Assembly: GCF_018619475.1 (NCBI RefSeq) | Contig: NZ_JAHFZG010000023.1 | Location: 1-41,035, forward strand | DNA: 41,035 nucleotides | Source: Rhodomicrobium sp. Az07 | GTDB taxonomy: Bacteria; Pseudomonadota; Alphaproteobacteria; Rhizobiales; Rhodomicrobiaceae | Direction: 5' to 3' | Part shown: one piece after another, positions 8,066-16,549 of the stretch | How the letters are laid out: each line of letters starts with the position of its first letter | Numbering within the stretch: the stretch's first letter is position 1 | Program-made: the position numbers and the translations under genes | The notes under the pieces: model-generated | Databases searched by the model: none | Seen by the model: the letters and a program-made list of their open reading frames with translations, nothing else | Told to the model about the DNA's origin: nothing

Positions 8066-9258
8066 CAGACGCTCGCCGGGCGCGGAAGAAATGGCAAAAG
8101 TTTCAGCGCAACGCCGGTCAGAACCATTGCCAGCGAAACCCCGCTCAAGCCGAGCAGCACTTCCGGCAGAGACGGCCAATATTGCGCGACCGCGCCGTCA
8201 TGGAAGGAGCTTGAAACCTCCATGCCGGGGAAGAGGGAAAGCGGGAAAGCCTGTCCGCCGATGATGGTGAAGTACATTTGCGCCACCCCTCCGATGAGGA
8301 AAAGCGGCGCGGCAATGGCGACCGAGCGCCAGGCATGACGCCCCGATCCGAAGACAAGAATGGCGAGCGGCAGGAGAAGGCCGATCCCTATTTGTCCGAT
8401 CCAGAAGACAAGCGTATAGATGCCGCCGTCACGCAGCAGGAAAGCTTCCACGTCGCGAGTGCCGGGCGCGTAAAGCTTGGTCAGGTGAAGGACCGCCGTG
8501 AAATAGAGGACCGAGAGCGCGAAGAGAATGAACAGGCCGCGGAACTTGCCGAGCATGTCCTCGCTGATGAGTTCGTGTCGAACTTCCCGGCTCATGGTCA
8601 GAAGAACGAGCACCGTGAACGCCAGCCCATAAAGAAACGACGCCGCGATGAACAGAACCGGCATGATCGCGGACGAATAGGCGTCGCGCGCGATCAGGAA
8701 GCCGAAGATGGCGCCGGTTCCCGTTGTCAGGGCAAAGCGCCAGAAGAAGGCGAAACCGCCCACGATCCGTGTGGGCATCGAAAAGCGGGAGACGCGCCGG
8801 TCCATCATCACGAAGAGGTAAAGGGCGACCACCGCGATGAAGCCCGTGTACAGATAGATATTCCAGGCGAAGATCGAGCGGAAATTGTATGTGGTCATTG
8901 CCACGATCAGGCGATCCGGCCGCCCGAGATCCAGCACCAGCACGGCAAGGCCGCCGAGGAGCAAGGCGACTGCCAGAACGCCGGAAAGCCTGGCATAGGG
9001 CTTGTAGGCGAGCTTGTTGAAGACCGACGAGAACGAAGCCACGTTCAGCGCCCCCGAAGCCGCGACGATCAGGAAAACCGCGAAGACGTGCGGAGTGCCC
9101 CAGACGATCTGGTTCGACATGCCGGTGACCACGTGGCCGTGATGTTCCATGTAGAGCGCCGCGCCGAGACCCGCCGCGATGACAAGCACGTGCAGGCCAA
9201 GCAGCCCCCAGAAGAAGGCGCTGTGATCGGTAAGCTTCTGATATGCGATCTTTGCCAT
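8065..9258 (-). CDS. dsrP: DsrP, NrfD-family integral membrane subunit of DsrMKJOP
   Basis: 397 aa, about ten transmembrane segments, with NrfD/PsrC-type features (FRSIFAWNIYLYTGFIAV, LDLGRPDRLIVAMTTYNFRS). DsrP is the quinone-interacting membrane anchor that pairs with the periplasmic ferredoxin-like DsrO. ATG at 9258 is preferred to an in-frame TTG two codons upstream. The gene starts 21 bp after the dsrO stop and its own stop overlaps the dsrN start. Confidence 0.95.
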   Translation of the reverse strand: MAKIAYQKLTDHSAFFWGLLGLHVLVIAAGLGAALYMEHHGHVVTGMSNQIVWGTPHVFAVFLIVAASGALNVASFSSVFNKLAYKPYARLSGVLAVALLLGGLAVLVLDLGRPDRLIVAMTTYNFRSIFAWNIYLYTGFIAVVALYLFVMMDRRVSRFSMPTRIVGGFAFFWRFALTTGTGAIFGFLIARDAYSSAIMPVLFIAASFLYGLAFTVLVLLTMSREVRHELISEDMLGKFRGLFILFALSVLYFTAVLHLTKLYAPGTRDVEAFLLRDGGIYTLVFWIGQIGIGLLLPLAILVFGSGRHAWRSVAIAAPLFLIGGVAQMYFTIIGGQAFPLSLFPGMEVSSSFHDGAVAQYWPSLPEVLLGLSGVSLAMVLTGVALKLLPFLPRPASV

Positions 9259-9279
9259 GCCCAACCTTGCCGTGGCTCT

Positions 9280-10020
9280 TCAGATGTTCGCGTAATAGAT
9301 GCCGGTGTTGCAGCGCAGATCCTCGCGGATGCGCGTCGTGCGATAGGTCGCGATGCGCTTTGCGATCTCGCTCGACGGATCGCCGAGGTCGCCGAACAGC
9401 ATCGCCCCGCCTGCCGCCTGACATGCCTCGACACAATGCGGGATACCCCCGGCGTCGATGCGATGGACGCACAGCGTGCAACCCTCGACCGTGCCCTTGC
9501 CGCGCGGCGCATCGGGCTTCGGATTCTCGACCGGCTCATGCACGAAGGACCGTGCCTTGTAAGGGCAGGCCATCATGCAATAGCGGCAGCCGATGCAGAT
9601 GTGACGGTCGACGAGCACAATGCCATCCGCGCGCTTGAAGGACGCGCCCGTGGGGCAAACGTCGACGCATGGCGCGTTCGCGCAGTGCTGGCACATGACG
9701 GGGACGGAGAAGCCCGCGCCGGTTTCCGGGTTCTTCGCGGACACCTTGCGGACCCACTGCGGGTCTGTCTCGGGATGACCCGTGTCTTTCCACCCGAATG
9801 CCGCCGAGCAGGCGTCTATGCAGGCCGAGCAGCCATCCTTGCATCGGGCGGCATCGATCAGGAGGCCCCAGCGCACTTTTGCCGAAGCGGGCGCGGTTTC
9901 GGCGGCCGCCGCGTCGCCCATCGCATAGAGCGTGACGCCGGGCGCGAGCAGCGTCGCCGCCATGCCCGCAGCGCTCCTCAGGAAGGTCCGACGGCTTTCG
10001 TCTGTGGCTTTCACGCTCAT
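9280..10020 (-). CDS. dsrO: DsrO, periplasmic Tat-exported ferredoxin-like iron-sulfur subunit
   Basis: 246 aa. A twin-arginine signal (ESRRTFLRSAAGMAATLLAPG) starts about residue 9. Four cysteine-rich [4Fe-4S] motifs follow: CKDGCSACIDAC, CQHCANAPCVDVC, CIGCRYCMMACPYKA and CTLCVHRI with a later C-x3-C. This is the DMSO reductase B-subunit architecture of DsrO, which passes electrons between DsrJ/DsrP and the rest of DsrMKJOP. The start overlaps the dsrJ stop (ATGA), which rules out a longer reading. Confidence 0.95.
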   Translation of the reverse strand: MSVKATDESRRTFLRSAAGMAATLLAPGVTLYAMGDAAAAETAPASAKVRWGLLIDAARCKDGCSACIDACSAAFGWKDTGHPETDPQWVRKVSAKNPETGAGFSVPVMCQHCANAPCVDVCPTGASFKRADGIVLVDRHICIGCRYCMMACPYKARSFVHEPVENPKPDAPRGKGTVEGCTLCVHRIDAGGIPHCVEACQAAGGAMLFGDLGDPSSEIAKRIATYRTTRIREDLRCNTGIYYANI

Positions 10021-10475
10021 GGTCGCTCCTTCTGGAAGAAGGCCGCCAGACCGGAAAGGCCGGAACGCGATCCTTCCGCACCCTTGACCTTCTCGTCCGG
10101 CCGCGAAGCATGGCACTGGAAGCAGTCGATGGAGACAGCAGCGTAATCGTGGCAGCTTCGGCAGAAGTGCCGGGAATCGCCATGGCTCACCGGTTGGCCA
10201 TCGGCGCCCTTGACGGCATGACAGCCGACGCATCCCGCAAGGCCGAACGGCTTTCCGCGCACGCCCTCATGCACGGTCTCGTCGCGCTGATGCTTCATCA
10301 GGTCCATGTGATTGCGCCGCATGACATCGGTGGACGCTACGCAATGCTCGCCCTTGCCCTTCGGAGGATGCGGCATAAGCCCCTCCGCGAAGGCGGAGCC
10401 GCTCACCATGGCGAACAGGAGCAGCGCCAGGACGCATTCCGGGATGACGCGACGGAGAGTGCCGGAAGCGGTCAT
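10017..10475 (-). CDS. dsrJ: DsrJ, periplasmic trihaem cytochrome c
   Basis: 152 aa with an N-terminal signal/anchor (VLALLLFAMVSGSAFA). There are exactly three haem c motifs: CVGCH (82-86), CRSCH (105-109) and CFQCH (118-122). A further cysteine, C45 in GEHCVAST, matches the position of the unusual distal Cys ligand described for one DsrJ haem in Allochromatium. DsrJ is the periplasmic electron-transfer subunit of DsrMKJOP. It starts 6 bp after the dsrL stop. Confidence 0.95.
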   Translation of the reverse strand: MTASGTLRRVIPECVLALLLFAMVSGSAFAEGLMPHPPKGKGEHCVASTDVMRRNHMDLMKHQRDETVHEGVRGKPFGLAGCVGCHAVKGADGQPVSHGDSRHFCRSCHDYAAVSIDCFQCHASRPDEKVKGAEGSRSGLSGLAAFFQKERP

Positions 10476-10481
10476 CGGCGG

Positions 10482-12437
10482 CTACTCCCCCAGTCCCATT
10501 TGAATGTAGCCGGTCGGGCAGACATCCTGGCAGATGTGGCAGCCCACGCATTTCGTGTAATCCGTTGCGACATAGCGGCCGACCGCGCGCTCCTTCTTCG
10601 GGACGCGGTCGATTGCCTTCTGCGGGCAGTAGATCAGGCAGGCGTCGCATTCGAAGCAAAGGCCGCAGCTCATGCAGCGCTCGCCTTCGGCCTTCGCCTG
10701 CGCCTCGGTAAAGGCAACGATGCGCTCCTCGAAATCTCCGATCACCCCGTCGGCATCGACATGGCGCTCGCTGCGCTTGTTGCGCGGCGAGTTTGCAAAG
10801 TGCCCTTTAAATAGCGCTGTGTGCGGGATGACCTGCGTCGCCGAGCGGTCTTCGTAATTGTGGAGCGCGAACTTCGCTTCCGATGTGCCGCGCGTCGCTT
10901 TGTGGTCGTAGGGCTGCGGGTCGAGGCCGCGTCCGTGAAGCTCGTTCAGCAAGTTGAAGTGATGCACGTCGACCTTGGGCCGCTTGTCCTGGGGATTGCC
11001 CGCAAGGAAGTACGTGATCGTCTCCGCCGCGATGCGCGCGTGCCCGATGGCTGTCGTGAGAAGATTGGGGCGCACGACGTCGCCGCCGGCGAAGTGCTTG
11101 TCCGTGCCCTTCACCTTGAAGACGGCGTCGATGGCGATGGCGTTCTTTCCGCTGTTGAGCCGCTCCAGACCCTCGGCAAGGTCGGCCATCTGGCCGATGG
11201 CGGAAATCACCATATCGCAGCTGATATCGAACTCCGTGCCTTCGACGGGGATCGGCGTCGTCCCCTTCATGGTGCACTGACACATCCTGATGGCCGTGGC
11301 ACGCCCCGCTTCATCCGCCAGGATTTCGAGCGGCATGACGCCCCCGCGAATGTCGATGCCTTCCCTCAGCGCATCTTCACGCTCGCGGGCGGCCGCCGTC
11401 ATCTGATCGAGCGGGAAAAGCGAGGTCAGCACCGCCTGCACGCCCTCGCGCCGGATCGTTCCGGCAACATCGTGCGCGGTGTGTCCCAGCGTCTGCGTTG
11501 GCGGAATGTCATGCTCCGCTTGCTGGGTGATATGGCCCAGGCGGCGCGCAACTGACGCCACGTCGATCGAGGTATCGCCGCCGCCGATGACGACGATGCG
11601 CCTTGCCGTCGAGAACACCCAGCCGCGATTGAAGGCGTCGAGGAACTCCACGCCGGTCAGGCAATTTTCCGCGCCCCAGCCCGGCACGGGTATTCCGCGC
11701 CCCTTCTGCGCGCCAATCGCCCAGAAGATGGCGTCAAAACCGGCTTCCAGCTCGTCGATGCCGATGTCGCGGCCCACCGTCGTCTTGAGCCGAACCTGGA
11801 CGCCGAGATCGAGAATGCGGCCAATCTCGGCGTCCAGCTTGTCGCGCGGCGTCCGATAGCCGGGGATGCCGTAGCGCATCATGCCGCCAAGCTGATCGTT
11901 CGCCTCGAACAGCGTGACCGCGTGGCCATTCCGTCGCAGGAAATAGGCCGCCGACAGACCGGCCGGGCCGCCGCCGATGACGGCAATCTTCTTCCCGGTA
12001 TCGGGTCCGGCGGCCGGCGCTTTCAAACCGTGCTCGACGGCCCAGTCGCCGACATATTGCTCGACGCCGTTGATGCCGACATAGTCGTCCACCTCGTTGC
12101 GGTTGCAGCCGTCCTCGCAGGGCGCCGGGCAGACGCGGCCCATCACGGAAGGAAACGGGTTCGCCTCCATCATCCGCTGGAACGCATATTCCTGCCACGG
12201 CATGCCCGCGACCGGCGGCTTGTCCATGCCGCGCGCGATGGCGAGCCAGCCCCTGATGTCGTGCCCGGAGGGGCAACTGCCCTGGCAAGGCGGTGTGCGA
12301 TGGACATAGGTCGGGCACTTGTAGGTGTGGTCGGCCTGAAAGATTTTTTGCGACAGATCCGGCCAGTTCCACATGCTTTCGCCGGTCTTGAAACGGCGGA
12401 ACGTCTGCTGTTCCGGGGCTTCATTTCCTCGATCCAT
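10482..12437 (-). CDS. dsrL: DsrL, FAD/iron-sulfur NAD(P)H-linked oxidoreductase
   Basis: 651 aa, glutamate-synthase small-subunit-like core. An N-terminal cysteine-rich domain (CQGSCPSGHDIRGWL, CPAPCEDGCNRNEVDD) is followed by the FAD-binding IAVIGGGPAGLSAAYFL and the nucleotide-binding IVVIGGGDTSIDVASVARR. Two C-terminal [4Fe-4S] motifs follow (CMSCGLCFECDACLIYC and CVGCHICQDVCPTGY). DsrL is the electron acceptor for DsrAB in sulfur oxidisers and marks the system as oxidative. ATG at 12437 overlaps the dsrK stop and has AGGAGG upstream; a GTG one codon earlier is an alternative. Confidence 0.95.
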   Translation of the reverse strand: MDRGNEAPEQQTFRRFKTGESMWNWPDLSQKIFQADHTYKCPTYVHRTPPCQGSCPSGHDIRGWLAIARGMDKPPVAGMPWQEYAFQRMMEANPFPSVMGRVCPAPCEDGCNRNEVDDYVGINGVEQYVGDWAVEHGLKAPAAGPDTGKKIAVIGGGPAGLSAAYFLRRNGHAVTLFEANDQLGGMMRYGIPGYRTPRDKLDAEIGRILDLGVQVRLKTTVGRDIGIDELEAGFDAIFWAIGAQKGRGIPVPGWGAENCLTGVEFLDAFNRGWVFSTARRIVVIGGGDTSIDVASVARRLGHITQQAEHDIPPTQTLGHTAHDVAGTIRREGVQAVLTSLFPLDQMTAAAREREDALREGIDIRGGVMPLEILADEAGRATAIRMCQCTMKGTTPIPVEGTEFDISCDMVISAIGQMADLAEGLERLNSGKNAIAIDAVFKVKGTDKHFAGGDVVRPNLLTTAIGHARIAAETITYFLAGNPQDKRPKVDVHHFNLLNELHGRGLDPQPYDHKATRGTSEAKFALHNYEDRSATQVIPHTALFKGHFANSPRNKRSERHVDADGVIGDFEERIVAFTEAQAKAEGERCMSCGLCFECDACLIYCPQKAIDRVPKKERAVGRYVATDYTKCVGCHICQDVCPTGYIQMGLGE

Positions 12438-14056
12438 CACGCTTCCTCCTGCGCATTTGCTGCTTGTGCGGGTTCGGCGGTTTCCGCTGGCACAGCGACC
12501 GCTGGGACCGGCTCGGCTTGTTCATCCGCCTCGTTGGCTTCTTCGTCCTGCTTCGAACCGGTCAGCACGATGGCGTTCGAAACCATCTGATGCACGCTGA
12601 CGATCGCCTCCATGTCGAAGCCGAACTTCGGGAGCACTTTTGAAAACTGCGCCTTGCAGATGGCGCAAATGGCCGCCATGTGCGTCACGCCATGCTCGTC
12701 CGCGACTTCGCGGAGCGCCTTCATGCGAGGCGAGGCGCCCTTTATGCGCAAGTCCATAAGCTCGTCCGTCAACAGTCCGCCGCCACCGCCGCAGCAGAGC
12801 GTCGCCTCGCGGATCGTGTCGGGGTCCATGTCGTAGTAGTGATTGCAGGACGCGCGCAGGATCGCGCGCGGAATCTCGAACTGGCCGCCCGGCACATCGC
12901 CCATGCGCGAAGCGCGCGCGACATTGCAGCTGTCGTGGAAGGTCAGTCGGATATGATCGTTCTTCGACTTGTCGAGCGTGAGCTTGCCCTGCCGGATCAG
13001 ATCGTGGGTGAACTCGCAGATGTGCTGCGGAACCGGATAGCGCCGGTCGAGGAAATCGAACGGACCCGCGAGCGTATCGAGAAAATTATACGCGACGCGC
13101 CAGGCATGCCCGCATTCGCCGAACACGATCCGCTTCACCTTGAGATCGCGGGCGGCATCTGCGATGCGCTGCGCGACCTTCTGCATGGTCTCGTGAGAGC
13201 CGATGAACATGCCGAAATTCGCGGCCTCCGACGCGTGCGAGCTGAACGTCCATGAGACGCCGGACTCGTGCAGCACCTTGGCGTAGCCGATCAGCCCTTC
13301 CATGTGCGGCGAGGCGAAGAAGTCGGCGCTCGGAGTCACGAGAAGGATGTCGGCGCCCTCCTCATCGAGCGGCAACCGCACGGGGACGCCCGTGTCCTCC
13401 TCAATCTCCTCCTCAAGGCTCGCGAGCGTCGCTTTCAGCGCCTTGGGCGGCAAGCCGAGATTATTTCCGACCTTGAAGACCTTGCCGATGATTTCGTTGC
13501 AATATTTCTGTCCCATGCCGATGTGGTCCATGATCTCGCGCGCGGCCATGGAAATTTCGGCGGTGTCGATCCCGAACGGGCAATACACCGAGCAGCGGCG
13601 GCATTGGGAGCACTGATGGAAGTAGGTGTACCACTCGTCGAGGACTTCCCGGGTGAGGTCTTCCGCGCCGACGAGCGATGGCGCGATCCTGCCCGAAAGC
13701 GTGAAATGACGGCGGTAGACCTTGCGCATCAGGTTCTGGCGCGCGACCGGCATGTTGTTCGGATCGCCGGTGCCGAGGAAGTAGTGGCACTTGTCGGTGC
13801 AGGCGCCGCAGCGCACGCAGCCATCGAGATAGAAACGCAGCGCGCGGTTGTTCCTGACGAGGTCGCCAAGCTTCGCAATCGCCTTTTCCTGCCAGTTCTC
13901 GACAAGCTCACCGGGAAAGCCGAGCGCTGTCTGATGCGCGGCTGACGCGGGGAAAGGTTTGCTGTTCGCCATCGCTCCGATGGCCAGCGACGGGCACTCC
14001 AGCGGGTCTGGATGCAGCGGGCGCTCGGCCGAGTCTTCAGTTGTCAGGCGATCCAC
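12437..14056 (-). CDS. dsrK: DsrK, HdrD-like iron-sulfur catalytic subunit of DsrMKJOP
   Basis: 539 aa from a GTG start. Two ferredoxin motifs (CVRCGACTDKC and CSQCRRCSVYCPFG) precede CCG-type domains (FHDSCNVARASRMG, LCCGGGGGLLTDE) like those that bind the special [4Fe-4S] cluster in heterodisulfide reductase. DsrK is thought to handle the DsrC trisulfide/disulfide at the cytoplasmic membrane face with DsrM. GTG 14056 is chosen because GGGGG sits 6 nt upstream and just after the dsrM stop; ATG 13972 is possible but its GGAG is only 2 nt away. The C-terminal about 40 residues are a low-complexity Glu/Ala/Pro tail. Confidence 0.93.
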   Translation of the reverse strand: MDRLTTEDSAERPLHPDPLECPSLAIGAMANSKPFPASAAHQTALGFPGELVENWQEKAIAKLGDLVRNNRALRFYLDGCVRCGACTDKCHYFLGTGDPNNMPVARQNLMRKVYRRHFTLSGRIAPSLVGAEDLTREVLDEWYTYFHQCSQCRRCSVYCPFGIDTAEISMAAREIMDHIGMGQKYCNEIIGKVFKVGNNLGLPPKALKATLASLEEEIEEDTGVPVRLPLDEEGADILLVTPSADFFASPHMEGLIGYAKVLHESGVSWTFSSHASEAANFGMFIGSHETMQKVAQRIADAARDLKVKRIVFGECGHAWRVAYNFLDTLAGPFDFLDRRYPVPQHICEFTHDLIRQGKLTLDKSKNDHIRLTFHDSCNVARASRMGDVPGGQFEIPRAILRASCNHYYDMDPDTIREATLCCGGGGGLLTDELMDLRIKGASPRMKALREVADEHGVTHMAAICAICKAQFSKVLPKFGFDMEAIVSVHQMVSNAIVLTGSKQDEEANEADEQAEPVPAVAVPAETAEPAQAANAQEEA

Positions 14057-14066
14057 GGCGTGCCCC

Positions 14067-14798
14067 CTAAGCCTTGCTGACTGCGGTTCGATCCGGCGCG
14101 ACAGGCGCGTAGCGCCGCTCGCGCGGATCATCGGTCTGATTGCGCGACGGGCTGAAGAAAACGCCCGGCGCATGCAGCAGCTTCGAAAATGGAAAGACGA
14201 TCATCAGCACAGCGGCGAGCGCGAGATGCGCGAGCAGAAGCGGATCCGACGGGAGCGGGCTCGGCTCAAAGGACATGAGCCCGAGGAAGAAGCCTTTCAC
14301 CAACACGATGTCGGTGTGCTCGACGAACTTCATCCCGAGCCCGGTCGCACCAAGGGCAAGAAGCAGAAGCAGGATCAGGTGGTCGAAGGCGTCGCTGATA
14401 TAGCGCATGCGAGCGATGGCGACGCGGCGGACCCACAACGCGAAAAGCGCGGCGACCATGGCGAACCCGGCATAGACGCCGAAGGGCTGGAGGAGCGCGA
14501 CCGGCGGCCAGACGGGTTCCATGAAATAGCGCAGGTGACGAAGCAGAACGAGAGCCAGCGAAACGTGAAAGACCCAGCCGAATAACCAGATCCACTTGCT
14601 GGATTTGAAGAGGCTCTCGAAGACCGTCACCTCTCGCAGCACGCGGAACGCCGCTCCCGCTCGCGTGACGGGCGCGGGCGTCGTGGGAACTTTCAACGGA
14701 ACGGGCGTCCTGGCGTATTGCCAAAGGCGCAGAGCGAGCCCACCGGCGAAAATCGCCGCCGCACTGTAAAACAAGACCGCGTAGATCGTGGTTTGCAC
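14067..14798 (-). CDS. dsrM: DsrM, NarI-like membrane cytochrome b subunit
   Basis: 243 aa with five to six hydrophobic segments, homologous in layout to the respiratory nitrate reductase gamma subunit. Candidate haem-ligand histidines lie in GWVFHVSLALVLLRHLRYF and in the C-terminal LLLAHLALAAVLMIVFPFSKLLHAPG. DsrM carries haem b and exchanges electrons with quinone and DsrK. The start is GTG with a GGGGACGG stretch upstream. Its stop is 10 bp before the dsrK start. Confidence 0.94.
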   Translation of the reverse strand: MQTTIYAVLFYSAAAIFAGGLALRLWQYARTPVPLKVPTTPAPVTRAGAAFRVLREVTVFESLFKSSKWIWLFGWVFHVSLALVLLRHLRYFMEPVWPPVALLQPFGVYAGFAMVAALFALWVRRVAIARMRYISDAFDHLILLLLLALGATGLGMKFVEHTDIVLVKGFFLGLMSFEPSPLPSDPLLLAHLALAAVLMIVFPFSKLLHAPGVFFSPSRNQTDDPRERRYAPVAPDRTAVSKA

Positions 14799-14972
14799 GC
14801 CAATCCGTCCCCGGTTCCCAGCTTCATGGCTGGTTATCTACTGTCCTTGTCGGCGCAGTTCATCGTTATGGCCGAGCTTGCCCGGCCACCCGTTTGAGTG
14901 TGCGCCCCTTGTTCGATGAGGTGCCGCCTCGATGGCGGCCATGGCAAAAGCTCCACTCGCTTCAGTAAGGTG

Positions 14973-15041
14973 CTAGTGGTCCTTTGCTTCCGTCATTTGC
15001 CCATGAGGGCAGGTAAGCCAATGACGGAATCGGAACACTAG
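14973..15041. repeat. 69-bp palindromic element between dsrC and dsrM
   Basis: Outer arms CTAGTG (14973-14978) and CACTAG (15036-15041) and inner arms TTCCGTCATT and AATGACGGAA enclose a loop holding TTTGCCC and GGGCAGG. The minus-strand dsrC stop codon TAG is part of the terminal CACTAG. It lies in the longest intergenic gap of the Dsr operon (239 bp). It is either a mobile palindromic repeat or an intra-operon processing or attenuation hairpin that raises dsrAB-EFHC over dsrMKLJOPN. Confidence 0.8.
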
Positions 15042-15376
15042 ATGCAGCCCGTGGGCTTCGGCAGGCCGCCGATCTTGCATGCCTGTTTCGCCGGGCCGTA
15101 AGGAAAAAGCTCGTAGAGGTATTTCTGGTCGCCCTTGTCGGGACCGAACTTCTTCTTCATTTCCTTGACGAGGATGCGAATGGCGGGCGCGATCTGGTAT
15201 TCCTCGTAGTATTCACGCAGGAAATCGATGACTTCCCAGTGCTCGGGAGTCAGTTCGATATTCTCGGTTTTCGCGATAAGCAGCGCGAGATCCCTGTTCC
15301 AGACGGTAATGTCCGTGAGATAACCTTCCTCGTCGTGGTCCGCGACGATGTCGCCAACTTTGTATTGCATGCTCAT
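15038..15376 (-). CDS. dsrC: DsrC, sulfur-carrier protein (TusE family)
   Basis: 112 aa. The flexible C-terminal arm reads QACKIGGLPKPTGCI, with both redox cysteines at C100 and C111, the numbering used in Allochromatium DsrC. DsrC carries persulfide sulfur from DsrEFH to DsrAB and its trisulfide is processed by DsrMK. The family motifs ELTPEHWEVIDFLREYY and IRILVKEMKKKFG are present. A start six bases downstream (second Met) is possible. The stop codon lies in a palindromic repeat but the C-terminus is complete. Confidence 0.97.
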   Translation of the reverse strand: MSMQYKVGDIVADHDEEGYLTDITVWNRDLALLIAKTENIELTPEHWEVIDFLREYYEEYQIAPAIRILVKEMKKKFGPDKGDQKYLYELFPYGPAKQACKIGGLPKPTGCI

Positions 15377-15407
15377 GAGCTTCTCCGTTCAATTATCGGG
15401 TTCGGGT

Positions 15408-15716
15408 TCAAAGCCAGGCGACGGTGCGCGCGTGCTGTGCGACGAGGTCGACAAAGCCGCCGTAATCGACGCGCTGAATGCCTTCGATCATGTCCTCCGG
15501 CCTTATGCCGCGGGCGTCCAGATCGGACGCGAGCGCATAGACGCCGCCGCTGGCGAGCGCCGCCTGCACCATGGCCGTCGCGGACGATCCCTTCCGTGCC
15601 CCGACGACGCCGTCCTCGATCATCAGCAAGGCATCGCCGGGTGAGAGATGGCCGACGCAGCTTTGCAGCGCGTTCCGCTCGAAGGGAGTTTTGTTCACCG
15701 TGTGCAGTGTGGACAT
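15408..15716 (-). CDS. dsrH: DsrH, sulfurtransferase subunit (TusB family)
   Basis: 102 aa, DsrH/TusB fold (MSTLHTVNKTPFERNALQSC, GDALLMIEDGVVGA). Cysteine C20 is at the position conserved in DsrH. DsrH forms the hexameric DsrE2F2H2 complex that hands sulfur to DsrC. It lies 10 bp after dsrF and 31 bp before dsrC. Confidence 0.95.
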   Translation of the reverse strand: MSTLHTVNKTPFERNALQSCVGHLSPGDALLMIEDGVVGARKGSSATAMVQAALASGGVYALASDLDARGIRPEDMIEGIQRVDYGGFVDLVAQHARTVAWL

Positions 15717-15726
15717 CAGTTCCCCC

Positions 15727-16134
15727 TCAGAAGCTCAAGACGACGTCTTGCTGGGCGATAAGGGCCGCCATCTCGGCGCGGCTTACTGGAATGATCGAGG
15801 GCTTTTCGGCGTAGTCCTCGGCCTCGTCTTCGTAGGTGATGGGCATGAGATCCTCGACCGTGAGCCCGCGCTCCGCCAGCGATTCGCGCTCGACATAAAA
15901 CTTGCGGACGTCATAATCGCCGAGCGCCTTGAATGTGCGCGAGAAGTTCTTCATGCTGGCGGCGGCCGTATCCTGCCCCGCCATCAGTTGGAACACGCCG
16001 TCATCGAGGAAGGCGAGGCTGACATCCTGCTCGAAGGCTGCGCCGATCAGCACGACCTCAAGCGCCTCCAGCGCGTAGATTGTCCCGTAGGGCGCCTTGC
16101 GGTTGACGTAGAGAAACTTCTTTTTCTGGGCCAT
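15727..16134 (-). CDS. dsrF: DsrF, sulfurtransferase subunit (TusC family)
   Basis: 135 aa. Motifs KKFLYVNRKAPYGTIYALEALEVVLIGAAF and LAFLDDGVFQL are typical of DsrF/TusC, the non-catalytic partner of DsrE and DsrH. No cysteine is present, consistent with a structural role. It lies between dsrE and dsrH with short gaps of about 10 bp. Confidence 0.95.
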   Translation of the reverse strand: MAQKKKFLYVNRKAPYGTIYALEALEVVLIGAAFEQDVSLAFLDDGVFQLMAGQDTAAASMKNFSRTFKALGDYDVRKFYVERESLAERGLTVEDLMPITYEDEAEDYAEKPSIIPVSRAEMAALIAQQDVVLSF

Positions 16135-16143
16135 GGCGTCCCC

Positions 16144-16536
16144 CTAATCCCCGAACACGACGAGACGGTCGGCCTCGATGCCTGCTTCGATCAACTGACC
16201 GAGCCCCGAAATGCGAAATCCCGGCGCGAGGTTGCTCGCGTCCTTGCCGTGCCGCCTGGCCTCGTCCGCGTCGAGAATGCCGCGCCGCTGTGCCGCCGCG
16301 ATGCAGACCACCAGATCGAGCCCGTGCTTCTCGCCAAGCTCGCTCCAAAGCTTCTGCAAATTCCGGTCGTCTTGCGGCGGTACGGTCAGCCGCGTGCCGT
16401 TATTGACGCCGTCGTGGTAGAAGAAGACGCGGGTGATCCCGTGCCCCTTTTCCAGCGCGGCCTTCGTGAAATGGTAGGCCGTGTCAGACGCCTGATGCGT
16501 GTACGGGCCTTCGTTGACGACGATTGCAAGCTGCAC
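16144..16536 (-). CDS. dsrE: DsrE, catalytic sulfurtransferase subunit (TusD family)
   Basis: 130 aa. The active-site cysteine is C78 in LDLVVCIAAAQRRG, the same number as the catalytic residue of Allochromatium DsrE. The motif VFFYHDGVNNG is also typical. DsrE receives sulfane sulfur, probably from TusA, and passes it to DsrC. The start is GTG with GGGAGAG upstream. Confidence 0.96.
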   Translation of the reverse strand: MQLAIVVNEGPYTHQASDTAYHFTKAALEKGHGITRVFFYHDGVNNGTRLTVPPQDDRNLQKLWSELGEKHGLDLVVCIAAAQRRGILDADEARRHGKDASNLAPGFRISGLGQLIEAGIEADRLVVFGD

Positions 16537-16549
16537 GTTACTCTCCCGC

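Noticed and set aside
8278-10146. Long plus-strand open frame opposite dsrP and dsrO
   Set aside because: It is the antisense shadow of two certain genes in high-GC DNA; composition is Arg/His/Asp-rich with no domain.
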